DNA of 10,691 bases from JALHTG01 sp964528315 (GTDB taxonomy: Archaea; Thermoproteota; Bathyarchaeia; 40CM-2-53-6; JALHTG01), in the NCBI GenBank assembly GCA_964528315.1, contig CAZGRO010000053.1, forward strand, positions 1 to 10,691, written 5' to 3'. The position numbers and the translations under genes are program-made. Below, piece by piece: positions 1 to 6,318 of this stretch. Below the pieces are notes generated by a model. The model was given only the letters and a program-made list of their open reading frames with translations, searched no databases and was not told the DNA's origin. Within the stretch, counting starts at the first letter, position 1. Each line of letters opens with the position of its first letter.

Positions 1-711
1 GTGGGCTACTTCCCAGGTTGCCTCACAGACTACAGGCTACAGGAAACAGGCAAAGCAATCATCGAAATACTAACAAAGAACGATATCGAGGTCATCGTCC
101 CCTCGGAATTCACATGCTGCGGCTCACCCCTCCTCAGAGCAGGCCTGGTCGAAGAGGCAAAGAAGAACCTGGTCCCCAAGAACGTGAAAATCCTAGAGGA
201 TCTAGGCCTCAAAACGATCGTTACCGGCTGCCCTGGATGCGGTATGACATTGAGAAACAATTACCCTGAACTGATGGGAAGAAAACTGGGCTTCGAGGTA
301 ATGCATGTCTCACAATACCTCTCCGGTAACACTGAACTCAACCTGAAAGACATGAAACCGATTAGTCTGGAGGCTACGCTTCACAACCCCTGCCACCTAA
401 ACCGAGGCCTGAACGCACCAAACGACCTACAGAACATCCTGACCAAGATTCCCGGACTCAAATACATAGAAATGGAAGAGCCGGACAGATGCTGCGGAGC
501 AGGAGGAGGAGTACGGGCCGGAGAAAGAGCCTTCTCTACAATGATCGCTCGAAGAAAGGGAGAACTAATCATAAGCTCAGGCGCAAAGGCCTGCGTAACC
601 CAATGCCCATTCTGCTACATCCAAATACGAGACATACTCAAAGAGCTGGGCTACGAACAAATCAAGGTCTATGACCTGGCCGAACTGATGCTAAACTCAT
701 ATCGAGAATGA
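1..711 (+). CDS. HdrB/GlcF-family (Fe-S)-binding protein with two CCG domains, possibly 5'-truncated
   Basis: Iron-sulfur protein of the cysteine-rich CCG-domain family, which includes HdrB/HdrD, the GlcF C-terminus and LutA/YkgE. These proteins relay electrons or bind a non-cubane Fe-S centre in 2-hydroxy-acid dehydrogenases and heterodisulfide reductases. Both motifs are complete: C7, C39-C40-G, C77 and C80 in the first half; C131, C164-C165-G, C202 and C205 in the second. The run CCGAGGGVR followed by CPFC is especially HdrB-like. No transmembrane segment is visible. The window opens on GTG directly before YFPGC. The paralogous Fe-S subunit at 8042-9115 has about 130 residues with two ferredoxin motifs ahead of the same VYFPGC string, so this may be the C-terminal part of a longer protein. 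The 236-residue length would equally suit a stand-alone LutA/YkgE-sized protein. T-ending codons are rare here, unlike the other genes. The partner dehydrogenase would lie to the left. The family is secure; the substrate is unknown. Confidence 0.85.
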   Translation: MGYFPGCLTDYRLQETGKAIIEILTKNDIEVIVPSEFTCCGSPLLRAGLVEEAKKNLVPKNVKILEDLGLKTIVTGCPGCGMTLRNNYPELMGRKLGFEVMHVSQYLSGNTELNLKDMKPISLEATLHNPCHLNRGLNAPNDLQNILTKIPGLKYIEMEEPDRCCGAGGGVRAGERAFSTMIARRKGELIISSGAKACVTQCPFCYIQIRDILKELGYEQIKVYDLAELMLNSYRE

Positions 712-852
712 GCCCCGTAGATCCTTCTCCTCGCCCATTTCCAAGAACGCCCGAGTACACAGTACTGATCACACTTCTCTGTCTGTGCAGCTAACAGAAA
801 CCAATCCATTGACTACCGACGGCCAAGGCCACACCAGCGCCAGCGCTAGAGA
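712..852. other. Intergenic gap between convergent genes, no recognisable element
   Basis: This 141-base stretch separates the leftmost Fe-S gene from the aminotransferase, which face each other. It holds no convincing open frame, tRNA or strong hairpin. A pyrimidine-rich run around 721-740 downstream of the Fe-S gene could help end its transcript, but it lacks a clear T-run. Nothing further can be supported. Confidence 0.5.
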
Positions 853-2061
853 TTAGAACGTGTAGGAGAAGACATACTCACCGATTGCTTTGATGCCGAG
901 CTCTATTCGCTCTCTAGGTTCGCTGACAAAGGTCATCCTGACATGCCCCTCTCCTCCTTTTCCGAAGAATGAACCTGGGATTACCGCGACGTTCTTTCTG
1001 TAAAGAAGCCTGTTGCAGAATCCTTCATCTCCCCTATGCATCTCCGTGAGATATGATGACATATTCACGAAATAGTAGAAGGCTCCTGCTGGTCGAACGG
1101 TCTTGGCTTCAGGCAGATACTTCTCGATACATTTGCCCATGAACTCCATTCGTTCCTTGTAGATCGGAATAACCTCATTCTTAAGGTACCTCTCTTTCAC
1201 TCCGTCACTGAGGAACCTGATAATTCCGTATTGGGAGAGAGTATTCGGTGCAAGACTCGTGTACTGTTTCATCTTTTCCATAGCATCTATGATTGTTGAT
1301 GGAGCCAGAGCGTATCCCAGTCTCAGTCCTGGAGCGGAAGCTTCCTTCGAGAAGCTGCAGAGCATAATCGTTCTTTCTCTTGCATTCGCGTATTGTGAAA
1401 CCCAGACATGTTCGCCTTCGTATATTATGTGTTTGTATGTATCGTCTGCAATTATCCAGAAATCATGGTCATTCGCTAGCTCTACAAGCCCCTTCACGAA
1501 CTCTCTGGAGACTATCCTGCCTGTAGGATTGTCCGGCGAGAGAAGCAGGAAGGCTTTCGTTCTCTCGGTAATCAGATTCTTCAGGCTTTCAAGATCAGGC
1601 TGGTATTTGCTCTCCACATTGACAAGAAGGGTTCTGACCCTCCCGCCTGAAAGGCCTATGGCCTCGCTATAACCGAGATATGTGGGATCCAGGATTATGA
1701 CTTCGTCGTTCTTGTTCAGTATCGAAAGAAAAAGATCGAGTATCCCTTCAGTTCCCCCATCGGTTACTATGATCTCATCTTCCGCAGAGTAATCGAGCTT
1801 TCCATACCGCTTGATGTCATCAGATATGAGCTGTCTTAGCTCGGGAAGACCTTTCGTGCAGGTGTATGTTGAAGACCTGAGAGGTTCTTCCCTGAGCCGC
1901 AGACACATTTCCTCTAGAACCTCCTTTGCAGGAGGAAGGCTTGGCGCGCCTCCTCCGAAGGATATAATATCACTTTTCTTTCGAGCTTCATCCAGCAAAG
2001 CGGTGACGCGACGGATGGGAGAGATTCGTAGAAGCGGAACTCTATCCGACAACCCCACCAT
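853..2061 (-). CDS. PLP-dependent class I/II aminotransferase (fold type I)
   Basis: Cytosolic aminotransferase moving an amino group between an amino acid and a 2-oxo acid through pyridoxal phosphate. At 402 residues it has normal length and the fold-type-I landmarks: substrate loop FGGGAPS (35-41), cofactor phosphate region DGGTEG (101-106), Asn178 in SPDNPTG, Asp206 and Tyr209 in ADDTYK, the Schiff-base lysine Lys239 in SFSKE, Arg247 in PGLRLGY, and the C-terminal carboxylate-binding Arg375 in HVRMTF. The pattern resembles the 2-aminoadipate/aromatic/multi-substrate group (LysN- or KAT-like), but the substrate cannot be read from sequence. The ATG at 2061 is supported by GAGGGG seven bases upstream and a TATA-like box placed to give a roughly 20-nt leader. 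It stands alone, divergent from nucS and convergent with the leftmost Fe-S gene. Possible roles include amino-acid biosynthesis or transamination of glyoxylate or pyruvate made by the dehydrogenase at the right end; the latter is speculative. Confidence 0.9.
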   Translation of the reverse strand: MVGLSDRVPLLRISPIRRVTALLDEARKKSDIISFGGGAPSLPPAKEVLEEMCLRLREEPLRSSTYTCTKGLPELRQLISDDIKRYGKLDYSAEDEIIVTDGGTEGILDLFLSILNKNDEVIILDPTYLGYSEAIGLSGGRVRTLLVNVESKYQPDLESLKNLITERTKAFLLLSPDNPTGRIVSREFVKGLVELANDHDFWIIADDTYKHIIYEGEHVWVSQYANARERTIMLCSFSKEASAPGLRLGYALAPSTIIDAMEKMKQYTSLAPNTLSQYGIIRFLSDGVKERYLKNEVIPIYKERMEFMGKCIEKYLPEAKTVRPAGAFYYFVNMSSYLTEMHRGDEGFCNRLLYRKNVAVIPGSFFGKGGEGHVRMTFVSEPRERIELGIKAIGEYVFSYTF

Positions 2062-2067
2062 TTACGT

Positions 2068-2111
2068 CCCCTCGAACACCACAATGACTATACCACTTGC
2101 GACTATAAGAA
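2068..2111 (-). promoter_or_regulatory. Probable promoter and Shine-Dalgarno site of the aminotransferase gene
   Basis: On the minus strand TTCTTATAG (2103-2111) is a plausible TATA box. A transcription start about 25 bases further on, near 2081, would give a leader of about 20 nt. That leader contains GAGGGG (2068-2073) seven bases before the ATG, a good match to the 16S anti-SD. The opposing nucS TATA candidate is only about 35 bases away, so the two divergent promoters share one compact region. Assigned by pattern only. Confidence 0.4.
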
Positions 2112-2138
2112 ATGGCACATCTTACGCTGGTGAAAGTG

Positions 2139-2148
2139 AGAAATAAAC
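2139..2148 (+). promoter_or_regulatory. Possible TATA box for nucS
   Basis: AT-rich AGAAATAAAC at about 2139-2148 is the only TATA-like stretch in the 109-base divergent gap that is placed for nucS. A start about 25 bases downstream falls near 2170, which leaves essentially no leader before TTG 2171 and about 9 nt before ATG 2180. No clear Shine-Dalgarno is present, consistent with leaderless or near-leaderless translation. Weak evidence. Confidence 0.25.
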
Positions 2149-2170
2149 TGGCACAAGATTCCGTATTGAG

Positions 2171-2980
2171 TTGGCGTCCATGTCTAACCACTCGTCCGCT
2201 CAGCCCCTGTCGGTCAAATGCCCCAGCCTTGACGAAGCTGCATCAGCCATCAAACGATCTTTTTCTGCAAAACTGCTGACCATCGTGGTCGGAAATTGCC
2301 GTGTAGACTATGAAGGGAGAGCCAGCTCCTCCCTCGATTGGGGAGAAAGAGTTCTGATCGTCAAAACTGATGGGTCAGTACTTGTTCATAGATCAACGGG
2401 TTATGAACCTGTAAACTGGCAACCTTCACGATGCCTGTTTCGAGTCGTGGTAGAGAAGGAAAATGTGAAGATCATCGCTACGAGATATGAGCCGCGGGAG
2501 ACACTCACCTTGCATTTTGACCGCGTACTCTCCGTGGATTCCTACAACCTTTCTGATAGAGGACAGTTCAATCTGTATGTGTCCGAGGAGCAGATGAAGG
2601 AAGCAATCCTTGCGAAGCCAGAGCTCATAGAGAGGGGATTTCACCCTTTGGTCGCGGAGAAGAACTTGGGTGAAGCAGGGTTCACAGACATAATGGGAGA
2701 GGATTCTAAAGGAAACCTCGTGGTTGTGGAGATAAAGAGAACTTATGCGAGTAAGGAATCGGTCGTGCAACTGAATAGGTACTTAACGTCAATCAGAAAG
2801 GATCTGGGACGTGGCTTGAGAGGGATCATTGCTGCTCCGGAGATGAGAAAAGGCACTCAAGGATTGCTGGCAAGCATGAACCTAGAGTTTCGGGCAGTTT
2901 CACCCCAGAAATGCGCTGAAATCCTAGCGCAACGCCGAACAAGAAAGATCAGTGAATTCATCAAGGACAGAACGACATGA
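2171..2980 (+). CDS. nucS: Endonuclease EndoMS/NucS (mismatch-specific DNA endonuclease)
   Basis: DNA endonuclease that in archaea and actinobacteria cuts both strands at mismatches, replacing MutS/MutL; earlier work described single-strand/flap cleavage. The N-terminal DNA-binding half carries YEGRAS (47-52; Arg50 corresponds to the base-binding Arg of Pyrococcus NucS) and EPVNWQP (79-85; Trp83 corresponds to its stacking Trp). The C-terminal half is a RecB-like nuclease domain with Asp173 (TDIMG), Glu187-x-Lys189 (VEIKR) and the downstream Q200-xxx-Y204 pair, so the catalytic set looks intact. The 269 residues include about 13 more at the N-terminus than the Pyrococcus protein. The start may be TTG 2171 or, equally well, ATG 2180 (codon 4), which would give 266 residues. 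The C-terminus ends in RKISEFIKDRTT, with no convincing PCNA-binding (PIP) motif. The stop overlaps the methyltransferase start in ATGA, indicating co-transcription and probable translational coupling. Confidence 0.93.
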   Translation: MASMSNHSSAQPLSVKCPSLDEAASAIKRSFSAKLLTIVVGNCRVDYEGRASSSLDWGERVLIVKTDGSVLVHRSTGYEPVNWQPSRCLFRVVVEKENVKIIATRYEPRETLTLHFDRVLSVDSYNLSDRGQFNLYVSEEQMKEAILAKPELIERGFHPLVAEKNLGEAGFTDIMGEDSKGNLVVVEIKRTYASKESVVQLNRYLTSIRKDLGRGLRGIIAAPEMRKGTQGLLASMNLEFRAVSPQKCAEILAQRRTRKISEFIKDRTT

Positions 2981-3606
2981 GCAGGCAGCCCGAAGAGCAG
3001 TGGGAACATAAGAAGCATGTGCTGTCCAGGTACGACGCTGGATCCCACACCTACGACAAGCTTTATCGTGAAGAGCAGCTCAAGAAATATCAGCGATGCT
3101 TGGCTCAGCTGCGAAAAGGCACCAACAGACTGTTGCTAGACTGCGGCTGCGGGACTGGCATGCTGCTGGAGCAGTTGTCAGATCAGGGCAACCTGCTAGT
3201 GGGTGTGGACTACTCTCACGCGATGTTGACTCTTGCCCGAAGCAAGGTTGGGTCCTCGCCAGCAGTCGGGCTGATCTGCGCTGACGCGGATAGCCTTCCT
3301 TTCAAGTCTGAAGCCTTCGATCTTGTTGTATCATTCACTATTCTAGGTAACCTGCCTAGCTACGAGGCAACGGTCATTGAAATGGCGAGGGTGGCGAAGG
3401 CTGAAGCTCAGGTTATCCTTTCCTTTGTCAAGAAGAACCTTCAGCCTGAAGATGTCGCCAGATCCATGGAGGTGGCGGGCCTCATACCGGAAGAGCTTGT
3501 TGACGATGATGGCTTGCGCGACTGGATTCTTGTCGGCGAAAAAGCTGAGGCGAAAGGGTTGTCGCGGGATGGAGCCGCGCGCGTCTTCTCGAAAAGCCTT
3601 TTATAG
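2977..3606 (+). CDS. Class I SAM-dependent methyltransferase (UbiE/Methyltransf_11-like)
   Basis: Soluble S-adenosylmethionine-dependent methyltransferase of 209 residues, a usual size for the single-domain group. Visible landmarks are motif I LLDCGCGTG (53-61), the acidic residue after strand 2 (Asp78 in GVDYS), ADADSLPF (102-109) and the FDLVVSF strand (114-120), which occupies the position of motif IV. An N-terminal cap (1-45) contains YDAGSHTYDKLY, a segment typical of UbiE-like enzymes that methylate small molecules or lipids. There is no target-recognition domain and no DPPY-type motif, so a DNA base methyltransferase is unlikely. The ATG overlaps the nucS stop by 4 nt, and AAGGA (2963-2967) lies nine bases upstream inside nucS, so the two genes are read from one message. 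The acceptor substrate cannot be inferred, and whether it acts with EndoMS is open. Confidence 0.85.
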   Translation: MSRQPEEQWEHKKHVLSRYDAGSHTYDKLYREEQLKKYQRCLAQLRKGTNRLLLDCGCGTGMLLEQLSDQGNLLVGVDYSHAMLTLARSKVGSSPAVGLICADADSLPFKSEAFDLVVSFTILGNLPSYEATVIEMARVAKAEAQVILSFVKKNLQPEDVARSMEVAGLIPEELVDDDGLRDWILVGEKAEAKGLSRDGAARVFSKSLL

Positions 3607-3639
3607 AAAACAGGACGGCCAGAACGCCTAGTGAAGGGA
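3599..3639 (+). promoter_or_regulatory. Probable promoter and Shine-Dalgarno site of the LSm gene
   Basis: CGAAAAGCC followed by TTTTATA (3599-3605) resembles an archaeal BRE plus TATA box and overlaps the last codons of the methyltransferase. The predicted start near 3629 gives a leader of about 16 nt. That leader includes AAGGGA (3634-3639 region) at suitable spacing before GTG 3645. LSm could therefore be expressed on its own as well as by read-through from nucS and the methyltransferase. Confidence 0.45.
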
Positions 3640-3644
3640 TTCAG

Positions 3645-3881
3645 GTGGAACCATCAAAGAAACCGTTGAACCTCTTGGTAAAGAAGTTGAACAGTGAAGT
3701 CAGTATAAAGCTCAAGAATGATGTGGAATTTCGAGGAAAGATGATCGACTGTGATAGTCACATGAACGTGATACTTGAAGGGGCCACGGAGTACCGGTCA
3801 GACTCTCCGGCCGCGAACTACGGCAGCGTCATCCTACGGGGAAGCAATATCCTCTACGTGCGCGTAGAACCGCCCCGCTGA
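3645..3881 (+). CDS. Sm-like archaeal protein (LSm/SmAP)
   Basis: Small RNA-binding protein that forms a heptameric ring and binds U-rich RNA, the archaeal relative of Sm/LSm and Hfq. The 78 residues hold the whole Sm fold and nothing else. The Sm1 motif (about 20-45) includes the RNA-contacting DSHMN segment (37-41), and the Sm2 motif (about 59-72) includes VILRGSNILYV with Arg65-Gly66. These match the conserved D-x-x-M-N and I-R-G-x signatures. The GTG start is supported by an AGGG-type Shine-Dalgarno and an upstream TATA box. In many archaea the LSm gene is followed closely by rpl37e; here the next gene is rio2 on the opposite strand. The stop codon lies in the loop of a GC hairpin that probably ends the transcript. 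The family assignment is secure; its RNA partners are unknown. Confidence 0.95.
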   Translation: MEPSKKPLNLLVKKLNSEVSIKLKNDVEFRGKMIDCDSHMNVILEGATEYRSDSPAANYGSVILRGSNILYVRVEPPR

Positions 3882-3898
3882 GCCATCGCACCGGGGCG
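3871..3898 (+). terminator. GC hairpin between convergent LSm and rio2 genes
   Basis: CGCCCCG (3871-3877) pairs perfectly with CGGGGCG (3892-3898) around a 14-nt loop that contains the LSm stop codon. In the plus direction the hairpin is followed by the T-rich stretch CTCATTTACTTCT, which suits termination of the LSm transcript. In the minus direction no T-rich stretch follows, so a role in ending the rio2 transcript is less likely. Archaeal termination depends mainly on T-runs, so the hairpin may instead protect the 3' end. Confidence 0.4.
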
Positions 3899-3903
3899 CT
3901 CAT

Positions 3904-4827
3904 TTACTTCTGCCGAGCCGCGGCTCTCAGCTTTCTGGAGTGCCCTGTCAAATAGTTGATGACTGATTCCACATCATACACGGTTCTGAACCTCCGTCTG
4001 AAGAATCTGAGCACATTCTCTACGTCGCGTCTGAGGAGACTCGCCGCGTTGGGATGATCCGCTCGAACTGACTGTGGCCAGTCTATGATCTGCACTGTGC
4101 CATTCGTTCGAACCAGCACGTTGAACTCGCTGAGGTCCCCATGTATCAGCCTCGCCTCAAGGTAAGCCTTTCTCACATTGAACAGGATATTGTTGAGCAC
4201 AATCTCGGGCCTGTCAATCTCTCCAACATCGTTGAGTTCCAAGCCCCGAATCAACCCCATCACCACGACATGCCGGTTCTGTGCGATTGGGCGCGGAACA
4301 GACACTTTGCATCGGTAGGCAAGCCTTAGGGCTTGAAACTCTCTTTCTGCAGCAAGTCTAGACTGATATATCCAAGCAGTGTGTGCTCGGTCGGCAACAA
4401 ACCCCCTTGCTCTACGAGTTTGTCTGAAACTGATTCTCCCTATTCTGTGGAACTTCAAGGTCACGCGTCTCTTGCCCCTTAAGCCTTGGTAGACATCCGA
4501 TTCCTTTCCCATTCCAAGAGGAGCGCCTATGGCGTCCACAGCCCCGCTCTTTACAAGCGCGTTCAAAGCCAAACAATCATACCCGTCATAGTTCAAAGTG
4601 TAACCTTCGTAACCTATTTGGTCAGCAGAGGCCCTTCGTAGGAGATCTTTCTTTTCGAGAAGATTCAGTCTGAACCTTACCTCATCGAGTGGCTTGTTGG
4701 CGTATTTTCGGATGTCCTCAATTGGTGGAAAGGCGTGGCTGCCGAGCGCCAACTCTATCCCGGTCAGCACCCTGAAGTCTTCAGGGCTCAGCTTCCGAAA
4801 GACATCTGCAAGAATCCTGAGTGACAT
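3904..4827 (-). CDS. rio2: RIO2-type serine/threonine protein kinase/ATPase
   Basis: Atypical kinase/ATPase of the RIO2 family, which acts in small-subunit ribosome maturation. Residues 1-90 form the RIO2-specific N-terminal winged helix. The kinase domain follows with the family glycine loop GAPLGMGKESDVY (101-113), the ATP-binding lysine Lys125 (TLKFHR), the catalytic loop HGDLSEFN (229-236, with Asp231 and Asn236) and the metal-binding DWPQ (249-252, Asp249). All catalytic residues are present. At 307 residues it is typical of archaeal RIO2, and the winged helix separates it from RIO1. The ATG at 4827 has no evident Shine-Dalgarno. A TATA-like ATTTAG about 27-32 bases upstream suggests a leaderless transcript, although read-through from the glycerate kinase 38 bases upstream is also possible. 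Confidence 0.95.
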   Translation of the reverse strand: MSLRILADVFRKLSPEDFRVLTGIELALGSHAFPPIEDIRKYANKPLDEVRFRLNLLEKKDLLRRASADQIGYEGYTLNYDGYDCLALNALVKSGAVDAIGAPLGMGKESDVYQGLRGKRRVTLKFHRIGRISFRQTRRARGFVADRAHTAWIYQSRLAAEREFQALRLAYRCKVSVPRPIAQNRHVVVMGLIRGLELNDVGEIDRPEIVLNNILFNVRKAYLEARLIHGDLSEFNVLVRTNGTVQIIDWPQSVRADHPNAASLLRRDVENVLRFFRRRFRTVYDVESVINYLTGHSRKLRAAARQK

Positions 4828-4853
4828 TATGCACAGAGAATGTCGGAAGTTGA

Positions 4854-4860
4854 CTAAATC
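4854..4860 (-). promoter_or_regulatory. Possible TATA box for leaderless rio2 transcription
   Basis: GATTTAG on the minus strand sits in the 38-base gap between the glycerate kinase stop and the rio2 ATG. Twenty-six bases separate its end from the ATG, the distance expected when transcription starts at or within a few bases of the start codon. The absence of a Shine-Dalgarno before this ATG agrees with that. The match to a TATA consensus is only partial. Confidence 0.25.
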
Positions 4861-4865
4861 CTTGC

Positions 4866-6242
4866 CTACGCTAGCACCAGGACGGTTACGTCGTTGACAT
4901 TGGTTCCTGTGGGGCCTGTGAGAATCAGGTCGCCGAGCTTCGAGAAGAAGCGGTACGAGTCGTTGGCGTTCAAGAAGTCTTCAGGTACCAACCCTATTCT
5001 TGCCGCCTTAGCCAGTGTATCTCCATCAGCTATTGCTCCAGCTGCATCTGTTGGTCCATCCACGCCATCTGTGCTCAGAGACGCCAAGACAACTCCATTC
5101 AGGTGGGGCAGCTTGGGTGTCGCCGCCAGGACGAGTTCTTGGTTCCGTCCACCGGTTCCGGCCCCAGTTACTGTTACTGTTGTTTCACCTCCCGCCACTA
5201 TTGCGGCGGGTCTTCTTGTCGGACTTCCGGCCCTCTCTATCTCCCATGCTATTGACGAAAGAATCACTCCCACATGTCTCGCCTCTCCCTCAAGTGTTGA
5301 TGTAAGAATCATTGAGTTCAAGCCAGCTGATCTCAGGTATTGGCAAGTGGCCGTGGTCACTGACCTGTTGTTTCCAAGCACGATATTGTGAACTTTCCTG
5401 AAGACCTTGTCTCCGGGCTTAGGCGTCTCTGGAATCACGCCCTTTTCTCCTTCTGAGAGAAGTTTCTGGATGGATTCAGGCGTCTTGCCCCAGAGACAAT
5501 GCTTCTTGAGGATCGTTATTGCGTCATGAAAGGTCGTGGGGTCAGGCGCGGATGGGCCTGATGCAATGGAGCTAATAGTGTCTCCTACGACATCAGAAAG
5601 GACAAGGTTCAGGATTGTGGCAGGATAGGCCTTCTTTGCCAGCCATCCTCCCTTGAAGTATGAGATATGTTTTCTGACAGCATTTATCTCATCTATCGTC
5701 GCTCCAGATCGTAGCAATGCCTGCGTAATCTCTCTCTTATCATGAAGTGTGACTCCGTCCCGCGGAAGGGGCATTAGACTTGATCCCCCGCCGGAGATCA
5801 AGCATATGATCAGATCCTCTTTTCCTGCCTCTTCGACGATCTTCAGCATCTCGAGCGTGCCTTTGACCCCGGATTCATCTGGGGTTGGGTGGCTTGCCTG
5901 GTGAAGTTCTATCATGCCAGTTCTGCCTGCAACGCCGGGCAGCACATTCACGAAACCTCGAGTTATCCTGCGGCCTAGGATTTGATTGATGGCATTGGCC
6001 ATTGAGGCGCCTGCCTTTCCGCCACCAATCACATACACGCTCTTGAATTTCCTCAGGTCAAGAGAGAATCCGTCAACTCTGATGTTGGATTTTCCCAGCA
6101 GGACTCTTGATCTGACTATCTTTCCCGGGTCTGCGGCGTTGAGCCCAGCTTCCAGGCTTTGGAGCGCCAGATGTCTGGCCTTTCTGTTCAGTCGACCTTT
6201 TCCGTTCCGAACCAGCCCACTCTTGTTTTTGATTTTGATCAT
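4866..6242 (-). CDS. Glycerate 2-kinase (MOFRL/GckA family)
   Basis: ATP-dependent kinase that phosphorylates D-glycerate to 2-phosphoglycerate, feeding glycerate into lower glycolysis/gluconeogenesis in the cytosol. In archaea this family serves non-phosphorylating or semi-phosphorylating Entner-Doudoroff routes as well as glycerate salvage. Across 458 residues the family signatures are VIGGGKAGASMA (71-82, with Lys76), CLISGGGSSL (147-156), INAVRKHIS (186-194), LSDVVGD (215-221) with IASGPSAPD (226-234), and in the C-terminal MOFRL domain AGGETTVTVTG (350-360), GGRNQE (364-369), TDGVDGPTDAAGA (391-403) and TGPTGTNVND (442-451). The first 18 residues are a lysine-rich extension ahead of the usual start of similarity. 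AAGGGT lies nine bases before the ATG. With 76 bases and no TATA-like element between it and pyrG, it is probably co-transcribed with pyrG. Specificity for glycerate over hydroxypyruvate-type substrates is inferred from the family. Confidence 0.93.
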   Translation of the reverse strand: MIKIKNKSGLVRNGKGRLNRKARHLALQSLEAGLNAADPGKIVRSRVLLGKSNIRVDGFSLDLRKFKSVYVIGGGKAGASMANAINQILGRRITRGFVNVLPGVAGRTGMIELHQASHPTPDESGVKGTLEMLKIVEEAGKEDLIICLISGGGSSLMPLPRDGVTLHDKREITQALLRSGATIDEINAVRKHISYFKGGWLAKKAYPATILNLVLSDVVGDTISSIASGPSAPDPTTFHDAITILKKHCLWGKTPESIQKLLSEGEKGVIPETPKPGDKVFRKVHNIVLGNNRSVTTATCQYLRSAGLNSMILTSTLEGEARHVGVILSSIAWEIERAGSPTRRPAAIVAGGETTVTVTGAGTGGRNQELVLAATPKLPHLNGVVLASLSTDGVDGPTDAAGAIADGDTLAKAARIGLVPEDFLNANDSYRFFSKLGDLILTGPTGTNVNDVTVLVLA

Positions 6243-6318
6243 TCAGATGTGACCCTTTTCATGCGTATGTTGGCTTACGTCGTGCAGCGGCGAGGAGGAT
6301 ACTTGTTCGTCGAGCGGC

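Noticed and set aside
752..768. Small inverted repeat AGTAC-ACA-GTACT in the 712-852 gap
   Set aside because: A 5-bp stem with a 3-nt loop and no T-run after it; expected by chance and too weak to call a terminator or operator.
1259..1672. 137-codon plus-strand open frame inside the aminotransferase
   Set aside because: It is the complement of the conserved aminotransferase core and its product has no recognisable features.
2977..3606. DNA methyltransferase forming a restriction-modification pair with NucS
   Set aside because: The methyltransferase has only the SAM-binding fold with a UbiE-like cap and lacks DPPY/NPPF or C5-MTase motifs; NucS is mismatch-specific rather than site-specific.
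4894..5391. 165-codon open frame on the plus strand
   Set aside because: It lies wholly antisense to the glycerate 2-kinase, whose motifs are unmistakable; its proline/serine-rich product resembles nothing and there is no Shine-Dalgarno or promoter.
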